Shown: piece after piece, positions 35,322 through 43,366 of the stretch
Position numbering within the stretch: the stretch's first letter is position 1
Layout: every line of letters starts with the position of its first letter
Translations under genes and position numbers: made by a program
Assembly: GCA_964617765.1 (NCBI GenBank)
Contig: CAZTZY010000008.1
Span: 1-51,166 of the forward strand
Direction of reading: 5' to 3'
Origin: CAZTZY01 sp964617765
GTDB lineage: Bacteria; Pseudomonadota; Gammaproteobacteria; Pseudomonadales; DT-91
DNA length: 51,166 nucleotides
Notes under the pieces: model-generated
The model's database searches: none
Told to the model about the DNA's origin: nothing
What the model saw: the letters and a program-made list of their open reading frames with translations, nothing else

Positions 35322-37046
35322 GTGGAACACCTGCAATCGACGTTAACAGTAAGCTGTGCGCAGCGCAGTGAAGCAGGTGTTAAACCCGTCAATGAAGATT
35401 CCATTGGCATTCGTGTGCCAGAAGGGGCCTTGTTAACCCACAAAGGCATATTGGCTGTGATTGCCGATGGCGTCAGTGCCGCTGAGGCAGGTCGTGAGGC
35501 CAGTGAAGCCTGTGTAAAAAACCTGCTCTATGATTATTATTGCACACCGGAAACCTGGACTATCCAGAAATCAGTCATCACGGTACTTGACGCATTAAAC
35601 CGCTGGCTGTTCAGCCAGGGTTCGCATTTCCAGGAAATCGAAAAAGGTTTTATCACTACCTTGTCGATACTGATTATCAAATCCAGCACGGCACATATCT
35701 TCCATATTGGTGATTCACGCATCTACCGGATCAGGAATAAGCAACTGGAACAACTCACCACGGATCATTCACGCAAGGTCGGTGAGGTGACTTATCTGGC
35801 ACGCGCCATGGGCCTGGATAACAAGATCCAGGTCGATTATCGCACCATCAATATCGAGCAGGGAGACCTGTTTGTATTAAGCACCGATGGTGTGCATGAT
35901 TTTATGACTGCTGAAAAATTGTTAGCCATTGCCAGTATGCCAACTTCTCTCGAAGAACGTGTGTTATGCATCAATCAAACCGCACTGGAGAATGGCAGCA
36001 ACGATAATCTCAGTGTGCAAATCATTGGCATAGATACAGTGGCTGAGTCAACAAAGCAGGAGTTGTACCAGAATCTGGGCAGTCTGCCGTTTCCACCTTT
36101 TCTCGAAGCCGGCCAGGTGCTCGATGGTTTAACTATTGAGCGCAGCTTGTATGAAAGTACACGCAGCCAACTGTATCTGGTGCGTGACACTGAAACCGGC
36201 ATACGCTATGTCATGAAAACACCTTCAGTCAATTTTGAGGATGACGCAGCTTATATAGAGCGTTTTGTCATGGAATCGTGGCTGGGCAAAAAGTTCCGGC
36301 ATAGTAAAATTGTGCATGTGGTAACGCCGCGTATCTCGTGCACATTTTTGTATTATCTAATGGAATATGCAGAAGGGGTAACGCTGGATGAATGGCTTTA
36401 TAAAAAACCGTCACCCTCGCTCGATTGTGTCGTGCGCATTGCCCGGCAAATTGGCCTGGGTTTGCGTGTGTTGCACCGCAGCCAGGTGATTCACCAGGAT
36501 TTAAAACCGGGCAATATCATTATTGATGATAACGAACAAATCAAGCTGCTTGATTTTGGTTCATGCACGTCACTATCAATGACAGAACTGCAAAATACCC
36601 TGATGCGTAATGATGCTTTGGGCACAGCCAGTTATTCAGCGCCGGAATGTTATTTGCAAAAACAGGTGGGTTACAGCTCGGATATTTTTTCGCTGGCAGT
36701 TATCCTGTTTGAAATGCTGACGGGCACATTGCCCTATAACGGCAAACTGGAAAAAGGCATTCGTGAGGCTGATCTGGCTAAACTGGTTTATGTGTCGGCA
36801 CTTAAATATAACCAGTATGTGCCGGAATGGTTTGATGCTGCCTTGCAGAAAGCGCTGAGTATTAACCCTGAAGAACGTTATCAGGAGATTGATGAGTTTA
36901 TTTATGATCTTGAACATCCCAATCCGCAACTGCAAAACAACCACAAACAACCATTGCTGGTAAAAAATCCATTACTGTTCTGGCAATCGATGTGTTTTGC
37001 TGAATTTCTTCTCATTATCTTTCTGATATTCATTTTTATCGATTAA
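35322..37046 (+). CDS. Bifunctional PP2C phosphatase/Ser-Thr kinase, membrane-anchored
   Basis: A 574-residue fusion of opposing activities. The PP2C-type phosphatase (about 8-240) has metal Asp residues at Asp49 (IADG), Asp189 (LSTDG) and Asp228 (GSNDN). The kinase (about 270-530) has Lys299 (VMK), Glu318, the catalytic loop HQDLKPGN (Asp393), DFG (411-413) and SAPE, so both parts look active. The RD kinase Arg is replaced by Gln392. A single hydrophobic helix at the very C-terminus (about 551-573) should anchor it to the membrane. Start is GTG with GAGG upstream. It follows narK by 25 bases and is probably co-transcribed, so a nitrate-pathway protein is the likely target. Similar genes occur in Pseudomonas nas clusters. 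Confidence 0.88.
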   Translation: MEHLQSTLTVSCAQRSEAGVKPVNEDSIGIRVPEGALLTHKGILAVIADGVSAAEAGREASEACVKNLLYDYYCTPETWTIQKSVITVLDALNRWLFSQGSHFQEIEKGFITTLSILIIKSSTAHIFHIGDSRIYRIRNKQLEQLTTDHSRKVGEVTYLARAMGLDNKIQVDYRTINIEQGDLFVLSTDGVHDFMTAEKLLAIASMPTSLEERVLCINQTALENGSNDNLSVQIIGIDTVAESTKQELYQNLGSLPFPPFLEAGQVLDGLTIERSLYESTRSQLYLVRDTETGIRYVMKTPSVNFEDDAAYIERFVMESWLGKKFRHSKIVHVVTPRISCTFLYYLMEYAEGVTLDEWLYKKPSPSLDCVVRIARQIGLGLRVLHRSQVIHQDLKPGNIIIDDNEQIKLLDFGSCTSLSMTELQNTLMRNDALGTASYSAPECYLQKQVGYSSDIFSLAVILFEMLTGTLPYNGKLEKGIREADLAKLVYVSALKYNQYVPEWFDAALQKALSINPEERYQEIDEFIYDLEHPNPQLQNNHKQPLLVKNPLLFWQSMCFAEFLLIIFLIFIFID

Positions 37047-37068
37047 CCTTTTTAGTAATTAACTTTTA

Positions 37069-37102
37069 TTTCCCCGGGCAGGATAAAACCCGTCCAGGGA
37101 AA
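37069..37102. terminator. Hairpin between convergent kinase and porin genes
   Basis: TTTCCC/GGGAAA arms enclose an inner CGGG/CCCG pair. No long U-tract follows on either strand, so its strength as a terminator is uncertain. Confidence 0.4.
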
Positions 37103-37116
37103 TATAACTATTAGCG

Positions 37117-38478
37117 TTAGAAATTATATTCTGCCCACACCCAGAATTTTTTCGCATCCGGTTTTTTGGTGGCGGCCAGTTCGTGTGTTTCTGTTTCATA
37201 AACCGAGCCTTTGGTGCCAACGATCCAGTGTGCCCCAAAAGGTTTCACTATTTGCAGGCTGGTTTCGCTGCCAAAATCCACTTCTTTTTTTGTGCCAGTA
37301 TTATCTTCATCAGATTTATAATCGTGATACATCAACAAGGTTTTTATGGCATAGGTATTCCAGTCGAAGCCGATCGTGGCATAGATATCCTGCAAGCCTT
37401 CTTTCGGAGTAACAAGGAACTGGTCTACCCAGCCATTAAAGGCATGTTTGGTGGCATAAGGCGTTTGCAGGCCATATTTGCCTTTATCAGAACCTAGTAC
37501 CTCATAACCTAACATCGGTGTTAATGCGAAACTGCCACCGCCAAATCCCCAGGCCATGCCGGCTTCAACAAGGCCATAATTCGCATCATAATCGACACGT
37601 TTTACAGGTGTGCCTTCCATAACATCAGCACTTTGTTTGGCGAATTCGGCACGATAAAGGGCGCGCAATGATACCGTAGTCGGTAAAACATAAGCACCAT
37701 CAAAACGTAAGCCGTTAGTATCATTGTTGATATAGCGTAAACCGGCATTCACATTGATTGCTGCGGCAGGGCCTTTCAATGTGTCATTCTGGTTATGCAG
37801 GTTATAGGAATACAGGATAAATTTACCCCAGGTAAAACCGTTATAACTGATATTGATCAAATGATCGCTCGTATCCGCATCAAAGATGCCGGTGGTTTTA
37901 TCGCTGGTGGAAGCAAAGCCGTTGACAGCATCCACATAGGCATAACTGAAGGAAAAGTCAGGCAAGCCGGTATAGACAGCACTGAAGGCATCATAGGTTT
38001 GTTCATCCTGGCGCCAGCCTACATTACCAATCCAGCGATGGTTATCGTAAAAAAGACGTTGCCGACCAAGAATCATATCCAGTTTTGGTACACCGCGATA
38101 ACGTAATTGTAAACGGTTCAGTTCAGTCATCTCCGGGTCGGCTACCACTGCTGCGCCAGCAGGTGAAGGCGTAGGTGGTGCTGCAAACTGGTAATCATCA
38201 TTGCCCCCCACCACACGAATATCTTCAAATTCCGTTAGCCAGGTAAAACCATATAAAGGTGCTGTTTCATAGCCTATACGAGAGCGTAAAGTTAAAGCAT
38301 TGGCATTTTCAGCAAAGGCTTCGTCAGCAACGTTTTCAAAACGTAAACGCTCATTCATCGAAGCTTTCCCGGATTTTAATGCATCGGTAAATGGATCGTC
38401 TGCGAAAGTGGGTAATGATGACAACATCAGGCCAGTGATGAGAGCCAGGCGTGTTTGTTGCAAATTAGTCAGTAGCAT
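37117..38478 (-). CDS. Outer-membrane channel, Alginate_exp (AlgE-like) family
   Basis: A 453-residue beta-barrel protein with a Sec signal peptide (residues 1-26, cleavage TFA|DD) and a C-terminal aromatic residue (WAEYNF). The repeated amphipathic strands, the LRYRGVPKLDMILGRQRL segment and the NHRWIGNVGWRQDEQTYD segment are those of the Alginate_exp family, which despite its name includes many substrate-specific porins. It is the last gene of the nrtA-nrtB-nrtD group, 65 bases after nrtD, with no other promoter obvious between. A role as outer-membrane nitrate channel is inferred from context only. Confidence 0.8.
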   Translation of the reverse strand: MLLTNLQQTRLALITGLMLSSLPTFADDPFTDALKSGKASMNERLRFENVADEAFAENANALTLRSRIGYETAPLYGFTWLTEFEDIRVVGGNDDYQFAAPPTPSPAGAAVVADPEMTELNRLQLRYRGVPKLDMILGRQRLFYDNHRWIGNVGWRQDEQTYDAFSAVYTGLPDFSFSYAYVDAVNGFASTSDKTTGIFDADTSDHLINISYNGFTWGKFILYSYNLHNQNDTLKGPAAAINVNAGLRYINNDTNGLRFDGAYVLPTTVSLRALYRAEFAKQSADVMEGTPVKRVDYDANYGLVEAGMAWGFGGGSFALTPMLGYEVLGSDKGKYGLQTPYATKHAFNGWVDQFLVTPKEGLQDIYATIGFDWNTYAIKTLLMYHDYKSDEDNTGTKKEVDFGSETSLQIVKPFGAHWIVGTKGSVYETETHELAATKKPDAKKFWVWAEYNF

Positions 38479-38543
38479 TTTGTTCCCCTTAACATGTTTG
38501 GTAGTTTAATCTTCGTAATGTGAGTCATGCATGTACTAGTGTT

Positions 38544-39416
38544 TTACGAAACCACTTTTAATTTTGGTTGTGCATCAGCTTTAAGAGCCTGGGCTGCCGC
38601 CTTAGACTTTTTTGCGTGCTCGCTGAAATCCTCCACTTTGCGCTGCTTTTCATAAAGGAAACGCAATACCTCATGTCGCAGATGGTTGTAGTGGGCATCA
38701 TCAGCCAATTCCAGTCGATGCCGTGGACGCGCCAAATCAATATCAAGAATTTCACCGATTGTGGCCGCCGGACCATTGCTCATCATCACGATACGATCTG
38801 AAAGTAATACCGCTTCATCCACATCGTGGGTAATCATGATCACGGTGTTTTTTAAGGTATTCTGGATTTCCATCAAGGAATCTTGTAAATGTGCCCGTGT
38901 TAGCGCATCAAGTGCACCAAAGGGTTCATCCATCAACAATACTTGAGGTTGCATCGCTAACGCCCGTGCAATACCAACACGTTGTTTCATGCCACCAGAA
39001 ATCTCATGCGGTAATTTGTGCAAGGCATGGCTCATGTGTACCAGTTCGAGATTGTGCTCAATCCATTCTTTCATTTCAGCGCGATTCTTTTTACTGCGAA
39101 ACACTTCTTTTACTCCCAGCTCAACATTTTGGTAAGACGTTAGCCAGGGCAGCAATGAGTGGTTCTGGAATACGACAGCTCGCTCCGGTCCGGGCGAATT
39201 GACTTCGCGGCCATCGAGTACCACGCCACCGGTGGTTGCCTTCAATAATCCGGCAACAATATTCAGCACAGTGGATTTGCCGCAACCCGAGTGTCCAATA
39301 AGGCTGACAAATTCGCCTTCTTCCACTTTAAGGTTCACATTTTGCAGTGCACAGAAACTGCCTTTTGGTGTTTTAAACTCTATGCCTACTTGTGTTAATT
39401 CCAGTAATGTACTCAT
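38544..39416 (-). CDS. nrtD: Nitrate ABC transporter ATP-binding protein
   Basis: The 290-residue ATPase powers nitrate import through NrtB. Walker A is GHSGCGKST (41-49), the signature ISGGMKQR (139-146) and Walker B LLMDEP (160-165), with the switch His in ITHDVDEA. It is the single-domain NrtD/NasD type, lacking the NrtA-like extension of cyanobacterial NrtC. An extended C-terminal tail (about 255-290) is rich in Lys and Ala. It follows nrtB in the minus-strand operon. Confidence 0.92.
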   Translation of the reverse strand: MSTLLELTQVGIEFKTPKGSFCALQNVNLKVEEGEFVSLIGHSGCGKSTVLNIVAGLLKATTGGVVLDGREVNSPGPERAVVFQNHSLLPWLTSYQNVELGVKEVFRSKKNRAEMKEWIEHNLELVHMSHALHKLPHEISGGMKQRVGIARALAMQPQVLLMDEPFGALDALTRAHLQDSLMEIQNTLKNTVIMITHDVDEAVLLSDRIVMMSNGPAATIGEILDIDLARPRHRLELADDAHYNHLRHEVLRFLYEKQRKVEDFSEHAKKSKAAAQALKADAQPKLKVVS

Positions 39417-39481
39417 AGTATTTTCCTTCTTGTCACTGGTTGGGGCTCAGCATGCTGTGCCCGTACGGAAATTTGACGCGC

Positions 39482-39517
39482 CTAAGAACTTTTAACGCCC
39501 TTAAGAATTTTTAACGT
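39482..39517. repeat. Imperfect 17-bp tandem duplication at the nrtB stop
   Basis: CTAAGAACTTTTAACGC (39482-39498) and TTAAGAATTTTTAACGT (39501-39517) repeat with a 19-bp period. The right copy contains the nrtB stop codon, so the left copy looks like a duplicated gene end, probably by slippage. Confidence 0.5.
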
Positions 39518-40485
39518 AACACGGCTTGTTTATCCCAGGAAAAATGTTGTTGCAAGAACAACATACCCCTGTCTAACGCATAACCTATAATGCCTATGGT
39601 CAATACAGCTACCATAATGCGGCCCAGTGAAGCTTCGTTGCCATTCTGGAATTCATCCCACACAAACTTTCCAAGACCCGGGTTTTGCGACAGCATTTCA
39701 GCGGCAATCAATACCATCCATGCCGTACTTAACGATAAACGCAAGCCAGTAAAAATCATCGGTACTGCTGCCGGTAAAACAATCGAGCGTACATGGCGTA
39801 ATGGATTCAGGCGCAACACCTTGCTGACATTCACCAGATCACTGCTGACCGAGGTGACGCCGACAGCAGTATTGATGACGGTCGGCCACAGGCAGCACAG
39901 CATCACTGTAAAAGCTGAAGTGACATACGATTTGGGTATGTCGGGATGCACATTGTTATACAAGGCGCTCACTACAATCGTTACCAGTGGCAACCACGCG
40001 AGCGGAGAAACCGGTTTGAACAACTGGATCACTGGATTCACAGCCTGATATACAGAACTGCTTAAGCCAATTACGATGCCAAAAGGAATGGCAATAATGG
40101 CCGCCAGAATAAAACCGGTGAAAACAGTTTTCAGGCTGGTGAAGATTTGCTGAAAAAACGTCGGTGCACCACTATAAGGACGAACTTCCATCTTCATGTC
40201 GGGATGCTGTTTTTTCATTAAAGCGTGGCGTTTTTCCTGACGCTCATAAAATTCCACTTTGCGCTGTTCTTCATCTTTATATTCCTGTATCAGTCCTCGG
40301 CTTTGTTGTAGCACCTGTGCTGGACCAGGAAATTGGCCAAGTGAAGTTTCTATTCGACTGGCAGCCATTTGCCAGAGGCCAAGAAATATCGCCAGGCCAA
40401 TAACGGGCAGGCCAATGTGCTTGAACAGTTTATCCAGCAAGATAAGCACAGTTGCCGGCTTGAGGTCGATCGTTAACGTGGCCAT
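39511..40485 (-). CDS. nrtB: Nitrate ABC transporter permease
   Basis: NrtB is the inner-membrane permease of the nitrate importer. The 324-residue protein has about six hydrophobic helices and the EAA loop (VLRLNPLRHVRSIVLPAAVP) that contacts the ATPase. A polar insert rich in Glu, Lys and Gln (about 58-105) lies between helices 1 and 2, longer than in SsuC/TauC relatives and typical of NrtB. It lies between nrtA and nrtD. Confidence 0.92.
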   Translation of the reverse strand: MATLTIDLKPATVLILLDKLFKHIGLPVIGLAIFLGLWQMAASRIETSLGQFPGPAQVLQQSRGLIQEYKDEEQRKVEFYERQEKRHALMKKQHPDMKMEVRPYSGAPTFFQQIFTSLKTVFTGFILAAIIAIPFGIVIGLSSSVYQAVNPVIQLFKPVSPLAWLPLVTIVVSALYNNVHPDIPKSYVTSAFTVMLCCLWPTVINTAVGVTSVSSDLVNVSKVLRLNPLRHVRSIVLPAAVPMIFTGLRLSLSTAWMVLIAAEMLSQNPGLGKFVWDEFQNGNEASLGRIMVAVLTIGIIGYALDRGMLFLQQHFSWDKQAVLR

Positions 40486-40517
40486 ATTTATTCCCCTCTG
40501 TTAGTCGTCTCTAGTAT

Positions 40518-40538
40518 GGGCGCGATAAATCGTGTCCC
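40518..40538. repeat. Short REP-like palindrome between nrtB and nrtA
   Basis: GGGCGCGAT and ATCGTGTCCC pair with one bulged T, flanked by GTAGG-type sequence on the minus strand. The look is that of a dispersed extragenic palindrome. Sitting inside an operon gap it may affect mRNA stability of nrtA relative to nrtB. Confidence 0.5.
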
Positions 40539-40550
40539 TACAAGTCAAAA

Positions 40551-41918
40551 TCAAGGTTTTTCAGCGCCTTTTAAGCCAATCTTGAAACTTTCAATAAAAG
40601 CGTTAGGTTTGGTGCCATCGAATACGATACCGTCGATGACATTTTTTTGTGGCGCTTTTACATAATTTGCTGCATCAAGGTCAGGGAAATCGCTGGCTTT
40701 CATTTTGCCTTCAGCAATCAGTTCTTTTGCAGCTAAAGCATAAATGTCAGGACGATAGGCTTTTTTTGCCATTTCCATATACCAGCCATCAGGATGTTGT
40801 GCACTGATGTGTCCCCAGCGGCGCATTTGTGTCATCCACCAGATAGCATCGGAGTAATATGGAATCGCATATTCACCTTTAAAGAAGGTATTGAATTCAG
40901 GAATAGGGCGTTTATCGCCTTTTTCAAATTCGAAAGTTCCAGTCATACTGTTAGCGATAACTTTGGCATCAGCACCTACATAAACAGGACGGGAAATTAT
41001 TTTAACGGCTTCAGGACGGTTACCGTTATTTTTAGCATCGAGCCATTGCGAGGCACGAATCAGCGCTTTTACACTGCGGATAGTGGTATTCGGGTATTTG
41101 CTATAAAAATCCTGGCGAATACCAAACACTTTCTCAGAGCCGCCTGAAAATATCTTTTCACTGGTCATCACCGGAACGCCAAGACCTTTGGCAACCGCTT
41201 GTTGATTCCATGGTTCACCCACGCAATAACCTACAGTAGTTCCCGCTTCCATTGTGGGAACCATTTGTGGTGGAGGCACAACCGAAAGTAATGCTTCAGC
41301 ATTAATGGAGCCACTGTTATCCCCTTTATCAGGGGCATAATATCCAGGATGAATGCCTCCTGCCGCTAACCAGTAACGTTCAAGGTAGTTATGGGTGCCG
41401 ATAGGAAAAGTCATGCCAAGATTAAAATTTTTACCGGCTTTTTTGTAACTTTCCAATACAGGTTTCAATGACGAGGCGCTTATTGGGTGTACTGGTTTCC
41501 CGGCTTCCATCGCTACTGAAGGTTTCATTTGTGCCCATACGGCATTAGAAACGGTGATACCTGCACCGTTATAAGATAATGTTAATGGTGTAATGATAGG
41601 CGTTTTGCCCAGTATTCCTGTCGCCGTGCCAACAGGCATGGTCGCCAACATATGTGCGCCATCCAGTTCGCCAGAGGCTACCCGGTCAAATAGTACTTTC
41701 CAGTTGGCCTGGGCCTCTAGTGTCACAAACAGGCCTTCTTCTTCAAAATAACCTTTTTCATAGGCGATGGCTAAAGGCACCATATCGGTCAGTTTTATAA
41801 AACCAAATTTCAGTTCCCATTTTTCAGGTGCACCTACAGCGGCATAACTGGATTGTACTGTTAGTGCAATACCTGCAAAGGTAATCGTTGTTGCGGCTAA
41901 TTTTTTAAACCATGACAT
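40551..41918 (-). CDS. nrtA: Nitrate-binding periplasmic protein of ABC transporter
   Basis: NrtA binds nitrate in the periplasm for the NrtBD importer. From the ATG at 41918 (GGGAG upstream) the protein has 455 residues with a Sec signal peptide (1-26, cleavage SYA|AV). The longer frame from 41990 would run through a transcription terminator in the leader and is rejected. Motifs shared with NrtA/NasF include KFGFIKLTDMVPLAIA near the start, GAHMLATMP and GYCVGEPWN. It is first in nrtA-nrtB-nrtD-porin and is preceded by a sigma-54 promoter and a NasT-type leader. Confidence 0.94.
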   Translation of the reverse strand: MSWFKKLAATTITFAGIALTVQSSYAAVGAPEKWELKFGFIKLTDMVPLAIAYEKGYFEEEGLFVTLEAQANWKVLFDRVASGELDGAHMLATMPVGTATGILGKTPIITPLTLSYNGAGITVSNAVWAQMKPSVAMEAGKPVHPISASSLKPVLESYKKAGKNFNLGMTFPIGTHNYLERYWLAAGGIHPGYYAPDKGDNSGSINAEALLSVVPPPQMVPTMEAGTTVGYCVGEPWNQQAVAKGLGVPVMTSEKIFSGGSEKVFGIRQDFYSKYPNTTIRSVKALIRASQWLDAKNNGNRPEAVKIISRPVYVGADAKVIANSMTGTFEFEKGDKRPIPEFNTFFKGEYAIPYYSDAIWWMTQMRRWGHISAQHPDGWYMEMAKKAYRPDIYALAAKELIAEGKMKASDFPDLDAANYVKAPQKNVIDGIVFDGTKPNAFIESFKIGLKGAEKP

Positions 41919-41937
41919 GGTTGTTCTCCCGTTAATC

Positions 41938-41986
41938 AAAAAAAAACGCCCATCAGTTTTGCTTAATAAAAAGCATCTGATGAGCG
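41938..41986 (-). terminator. Leader terminator before nrtA
   Basis: On the minus strand CGCTCATCAG and CTGATGGGCG form a 10-bp stem (one wobble) with a 20-base loop, followed by nine T residues (41946-41938). It lies between the sigma-54 promoter and the nrtA ATG, so transcription should end before the gene unless an antiterminator acts. Confidence 0.85.
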
Positions 41987-42033
41987 CCATTGCCCAATAT
42001 TGATGTAACCAGAATATTTCCCGGAAGAATTTT

Positions 42034-42065
42034 CTGTCTCAGTACAGCGTTATCGACATTGATAA
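42034..42065 (-). ncRNA. NasT (ANTAR) two-hairpin RNA motif in nrtA leader
   Basis: On the minus strand two stem-loops occur in series. P1 is TTATC-AATGTC-GATAA (42065-42050) and P2 is CTGT-ACTGAG-ACAG (42047-42034), with a two-base linker. Both loops are hexamers with A at position 1 and G at position 4, the signature recognised by ANTAR antiterminators such as NasR and NasT. The terminator follows 47 bases later. A rival stem, TCAGTACA (42076-42069) with TGTACTGA (42046-42039), would enclose P1 and exclude P2. nasT itself lies upstream on the same strand. Confidence 0.85.
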
Positions 42066-42077
42066 TTATGTACTGAA

Positions 42078-42094
42078 TATTTTGTTACAAAATA
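42078..42094. promoter_or_regulatory. 17-bp palindrome at the nrtA transcription start
   Basis: TATTTTGTTACAAAATA is symmetric around one central base and covers the start site predicted near 42089 from the sigma-54 promoter. It could be an operator for an unknown repressor or a 5'-terminal hairpin stabilising the mRNA. Confidence 0.4.
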
Positions 42095-42099
42095 TAATT

Positions 42100-42115
42100 T
42101 GCAGAATCCATGCCA
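42100..42115 (-). promoter_or_regulatory. Sigma-54 promoter of nrtA operon
   Basis: On the minus strand TGGCATGGATTCTGCA has GG and GC ten bases apart, fitting the -24/-12 pattern, and shares TGGCATGG with the nirB and narK promoters. Transcription would begin near 42089, giving a leader of about 170 bases. The region further upstream (42116-42280) holds no gene; possible activator sites there are unclear. Confidence 0.78.
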
Positions 42116-42280
42116 ACTTTTTGTAAACGATGTAAAACCGAGTTAAATCAATGGTTGTAATAATAATTGATAGTTTTTTGCATTATGTTCTTTGCAAAAG
42201 ATACAAAATTGGTGCGTCTTGTGTGCATTTTTGATGCATATGTTGATTGAAAATAAAAGTTGCCAAATAACTACCGTTGT

Positions 42281-43366
42281 TTATATAGCTTCTGATAGCT
42301 GGATAAATTCGTGGAATAAATCGGGGCGGTAAACCATATTGGCCACAGCTTCGAGATTAACGGGAAATGATAATTGCCCATATTGCTGCATTTTTTTGAG
42401 TAAAAATATGGCCTGTTGGGGATCAGGTTCATTGGCATTATTGCGATGAAATATCGAATAGTGGTTCGCCTTTATGGCGGTTCCGTTATGGGTTTCATCA
42501 ATATTCCCCTTGCTTACGCCACTATTAACCAGACCGTTAATGATAGCTTCTGGTGAAACTTGCATAAGATGGGAACGTATAAGTATATCTGCGGCATCCT
42601 GGCGATGATATTCCACCCACTCAGCCGCTTTATATAATGCCCGCACGATAGCTGCATGCTCTGTAGTATGTGTGTTAGCCCAGTCTGCCCGAACAGCCAA
42701 TACTTTTTCGGGAGAATTCCCCCAGATTTCGTAACCGCTGGCAGCAATAAAACCAGTAGGCTCTTCATCGGTGTGGCTAAGCACAGCGTGGCTATTCCAG
42801 GGCTCACCCACACAAAACCCGTCAATATTCCTGTTTTTCAGATTGGATACCATTTGCTCGGGAGGAAGCACACAAAACTTGACCTGGGTTTGTGTATTGA
42901 TTCCAGCCTTTTCCAGCCAATCACGTAATTGGTAAAAATGACAGGAAAAAGGGAATACAGTGGCAAACATTAATGGCGATAAACCTTGTGCTACCCGTTT
43001 GTTAATAATTTCTGCCAAGGCTTCAGCGGAATCACCCGAACTTTTTGCGGCATAGGTTTTTTGCATTTTCGCGTGTAATGCAGAAGAAAGAGTAATGGCA
43101 TTACCATTCAATCCAAATGAAAAAGCTGTAATCAATGGTTGTTGTATGCCACTTAGGCCCAAAGTGTTAGCCAGTAACAGAGGTGCCAATATATGTGCGG
43201 CGTCCAGTTGGCCAATGGTTAATTTATCACGGATATTCGCCCATGATATTTCAGTTTGCAATGAAACATTGACGCCTTCTTGTGAGAAATAGCCTAATTC
43301 TTCTGCGACTAAAATAGGCAAACAATCGGTGAGTGGAATAAATCCTAATTTTATTGCCTTATCCAT
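42281..43366 (-). CDS. nasS: Nitrate sensor NasS
   Basis: NasS is a cytoplasmic relative of NrtA that holds NasT inactive until it binds nitrate. The 361-residue protein resembles NrtA through its whole length (KLGFIPLTDCLPILVA, DAAHILAPLL, DGFCVGEPWN) but has no signal peptide, starting directly with MDKAIKLGF. This absence separates sensors from transport binding proteins. Its start overlaps the end of nasT by eight bases, so the two are made in a coupled way and probably in fixed ratio. Confidence 0.9.
   Translation of the reverse strand: MDKAIKLGFIPLTDCLPILVAEELGYFSQEGVNVSLQTEISWANIRDKLTIGQLDAAHILAPLLLANTLGLSGIQQPLITAFSFGLNGNAITLSSALHAKMQKTYAAKSSGDSAEALAEIINKRVAQGLSPLMFATVFPFSCHFYQLRDWLEKAGINTQTQVKFCVLPPEQMVSNLKNRNIDGFCVGEPWNSHAVLSHTDEEPTGFIAASGYEIWGNSPEKVLAVRADWANTHTTEHAAIVRALYKAAEWVEYHRQDAADILIRSHLMQVSPEAIINGLVNSGVSKGNIDETHNGTAIKANHYSIFHRNNANEPDPQQAIFLLKKMQQYGQLSFPVNLEAVANMVYRPDLFHEFIQLSEAI

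Noticed and set aside
41919..41990. Extended N-terminus of NrtA starting at 41990
   Set aside because: The extra codons run through the leader terminator and lack a signal peptide; the ATG at 41918 has a good ribosome site and begins a proper signal sequence.
42221..42242. TGCAT...ATGCA inverted repeat upstream of the nrtA promoter as an NtrC site
   Set aside because: The spacing between TGCA half-sites is seven bases rather than the nine of the NtrC consensus.
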